From CAYJRR01 sp964372275 [NCBI: uncultured bacterium] (GTDB lineage Bacteria > CAYJRR01), in assembly GCA_964372275.1 (NCBI GenBank), contig CAYJRR010000176.1, positions 1 to 7,416 of the forward strand: a DNA stretch of 7,416 nucleotides, given 5' to 3'. The notes below the pieces were generated by a model. The model saw only the letters and a program-made list of their open reading frames with translations, searched no databases and was not told where the DNA came from. Position 1 is the stretch's first letter; the number at the start of each line of letters is the position of its first letter. This document shows positions 6,124-7,416 of this stretch, piece by piece. A program made the translations under genes and the position numbers.

Positions 6124-7416
6124 ATGAATCGACGAACCTTTCTCGGCTATGGCGCGGTCGCCGGTGCCGCACTCGCCCATCCCTCACTTGCGGCGGCGCC
6201 GGCAAGGCCCGCGGGCCCCGATTGGAACGCGGTGCGAGCCTCCTTCACCGGTCTCGCGAAGGACCGGATCCAGTGCGCCCACTTCTTCCTCACCAGCCAT
6301 CCGCAGCCGGTACGGGACGAGATCGAGCGCCACCGGAAGGGCTGGGACGCCGATGGCGAGAGCTACTTCTTCCAGAACATCCACATGGCCATGGCGGTCG
6401 CGCAGTCCGCCGCGAACTATCTCGAGGCCAAGTCCGGCGAGCAGGTGGCTCTGACGGAGAGCACGACCCAGGGTCTCGGGCTCGTCTACGGCGGACTCAT
6501 CCTGCGCGAGGGCCAGGAGATCCTCACCACGGAGCACGACCACTACGCCACGGACTTCTCGCTGGAGCTGCGTGCGCGGCGAACCGGCTGCACCGTTCGA
6601 AAGGTCCGACTGTACGACGACCCGGCGAAAGCGACCGAAGCCGGGATGGTCGACCGTCTCCTCGCCGCCGTGACGCCTCGGACGCGCGCCATCGCAGTGA
6701 CCTGGGTGCACTCCTCCAGCGGCGTGAAGATCCCGGTGAAGGCGATTGCGGACGCGCTGGCACCCGTCAATACGAGACGCGACGAGGCCGATCGTGCGCT
6801 CCTCTGCGTCGACGGCGTGCATGGCCTGGGGAACCAGAACGAGACGGTGGCGGCCCTGGGCTGCGACTTCCTCATTGCGGGCACCCACAAGTGGATCCAC
6901 GGTCCGCGCGGGACGGGCATCATCTGGGGAAATGACGCGGCCTGGAAGGCGGTTCAGCCGATCATCCCGACGTTCAACCGGCTGCAGTACGCGCAGTGGA
7001 CGAAGTCGATCCCGGCGCAGGAGGTGCCGATGGCGTACCAGATGACGCCCGGGGGCTTCAACGACTTCGAGCACCGATGGTCGCTCCCCGTGGCCTTCAA
7101 GATGCACCTCGACATCGGAAAGGAAGCGATCGCGAACCGGATCGCCGAGCTCAACGGCCGGTTCCGCGAAGGGCTCCGCGAGATCCCAGGGATCGTCCCC
7201 CGGACGCCGACGGCCCGCTCCCTGTCCGCCGGACTCACCTGCTTCGAAGTCGAGGGGATCGCACCCGACGCTTTCGTGAAGAAGCTCGGCGAGCGGAAGA
7301 TCGTGGCCTCGACCACCCCGTACGCCACGAAGTACGCGCGCGTCGCGTTCGGGCTGCACAACGCCACGGAAGACGTCGAGCACGTCCTCCGCGAGATCCG
7401 GAGCCTCGTGGCGAAG
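6124..7416 (+). CDS. Tat-exported class V aminotransferase-like PLP-dependent enzyme (3' end beyond window)
   Basis: The frame is open for 431 codons to the window edge. The last visible residues form the usual C-terminal helix, so only a few residues are probably missing. The N terminus, MNRRTFLG, then a mild hydrophobic stretch (9-25) and an Ala-rich cleavage region near residues 23-27, is a twin-arginine signal, which would export a folded, cofactor-loaded enzyme. The fold type I pattern is clear: TESTTQGL (111-118, cofactor phosphate region), EHDHYATDF, TWVHSSSGVKIPV (194-206), D230 in CVDGVHG for the pyridine nitrogen, and the Schiff-base lysine K256 in GTHKWIHGPRGTG. This places it with cysteine desulfurase, isopenicillin-N epimerase-like and PvdN-like proteins; the reaction is unknown. 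No active-site Cys loop is evident near the end, so desulfurase activity is not indicated. ATG 6124 was chosen because it puts the RR motif at residues 3-4. Its lysine content (17 in 431) is far above that of the preceding hydrolase, and it is probably a separate unit. Confidence 0.9.
   Translation, partial: MNRRTFLGYGAVAGAALAHPSLAAAPARPAGPDWNAVRASFTGLAKDRIQCAHFFLTSHPQPVRDEIERHRKGWDADGESYFFQNIHMAMAVAQSAANYLEAKSGEQVALTESTTQGLGLVYGGLILREGQEILTTEHDHYATDFSLELRARRTGCTVRKVRLYDDPAKATEAGMVDRLLAAVTPRTRAIAVTWVHSSSGVKIPVKAIADALAPVNTRRDEADRALLCVDGVHGLGNQNETVAALGCDFLIAGTHKWIHGPRGTGIIWGNDAAWKAVQPIIPTFNRLQYAQWTKSIPAQEVPMAYQMTPGGFNDFEHRWSLPVAFKMHLDIGKEAIANRIAELNGRFREGLREIPGIVPRTPTARSLSAGLTCFEVEGIAPDAFVKKLGERKIVASTTPYATKYARVAFGLHNATEDVEHVLREIRSLVAK

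Noticed and set aside
5842-6180. Minus-strand 112-codon frame covering the intergenic gap
   Set aside because: It is extremely Arg-rich with no domain, would overlap the Tat signal of the aminotransferase, and has no visible ribosome binding site. A small real gene cannot be fully excluded.
6184-7383. Antisense open frame of 399 codons opposite the aminotransferase
   Set aside because: The plus strand encodes all the PLP-enzyme motifs; the antisense reading is a complement artefact.
1-7416. CRISPR arrays, tRNA or rRNA genes, insertion sequences, phage genes
   Set aside because: On reading through I saw no regularly spaced repeats, no tRNA-like cloverleaf segments, no rRNA-like stretches, and no transposase or integrase motifs.

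Overview
The window comes from a G+C-rich bacterial genome: GC-heavy third codon positions, very few lysines in several proteins, and long antisense shadow frames. Three of the five genes begin with export signals (two Sec-type, one twin-arginine) and the first two encode a sugar ABC importer, so a Gram-negative cell with a periplasm is the most natural reading. Heavy use of R, A, G and E would fit Acidobacteriota, Myxococcota or a similar soil or sediment phylum. That placement is a guess; no marker gene is present.

Positions 1-5845 hold four plus-strand genes packed as one operon, each sharing exactly 4 bases with the next (ATGA, ATGA, GTGA). They are: the 3' part of a two-domain sugar ABC ATPase of the RbsA/XylG/MglA type (CUT2 family); its XylH/RbsC-type permease; an exported GH37 alpha,alpha-trehalase; and an exported 709-residue protein that looks like an (alpha/alpha)6-barrel ('six-hairpin') glycosidase of unassigned family. 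The substrate-binding protein expected for a CUT2 system is not in view and probably lies upstream. The order suggests a periplasmic saccharification-and-uptake unit: the two hydrolases cut trehalose and perhaps another alpha-glucoside, and the importer takes up the released monosaccharide, probably glucose. This pathway is inferred from gene order and family knowledge; no substrate is proved.

Positions 5846-6123 form a 278-base gap with no convincing gene and no classical terminator or sigma-70 promoter. It has a 9-bp inverted repeat after the operon and, directly before the last gene, a perfect 8-bp hairpin with a 4-base loop. The hairpin lies between a GGAG Shine-Dalgarno-like element and the ATG. 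Plus frame 1 is also open without a stop through the whole gap.

Positions 6124-7416 hold a class V (fold type I) PLP-dependent aminotransferase-like protein with a twin-arginine signal. The frame is still open at the window edge, but the protein is probably almost complete. A Tat-exported PLP enzyme of this size recalls the periplasmic enzyme PvdN of fluorescent pseudomonads, although its substrate here is unknown. It has its own leader and a clearly higher lysine content, so it is probably a separate transcription unit.
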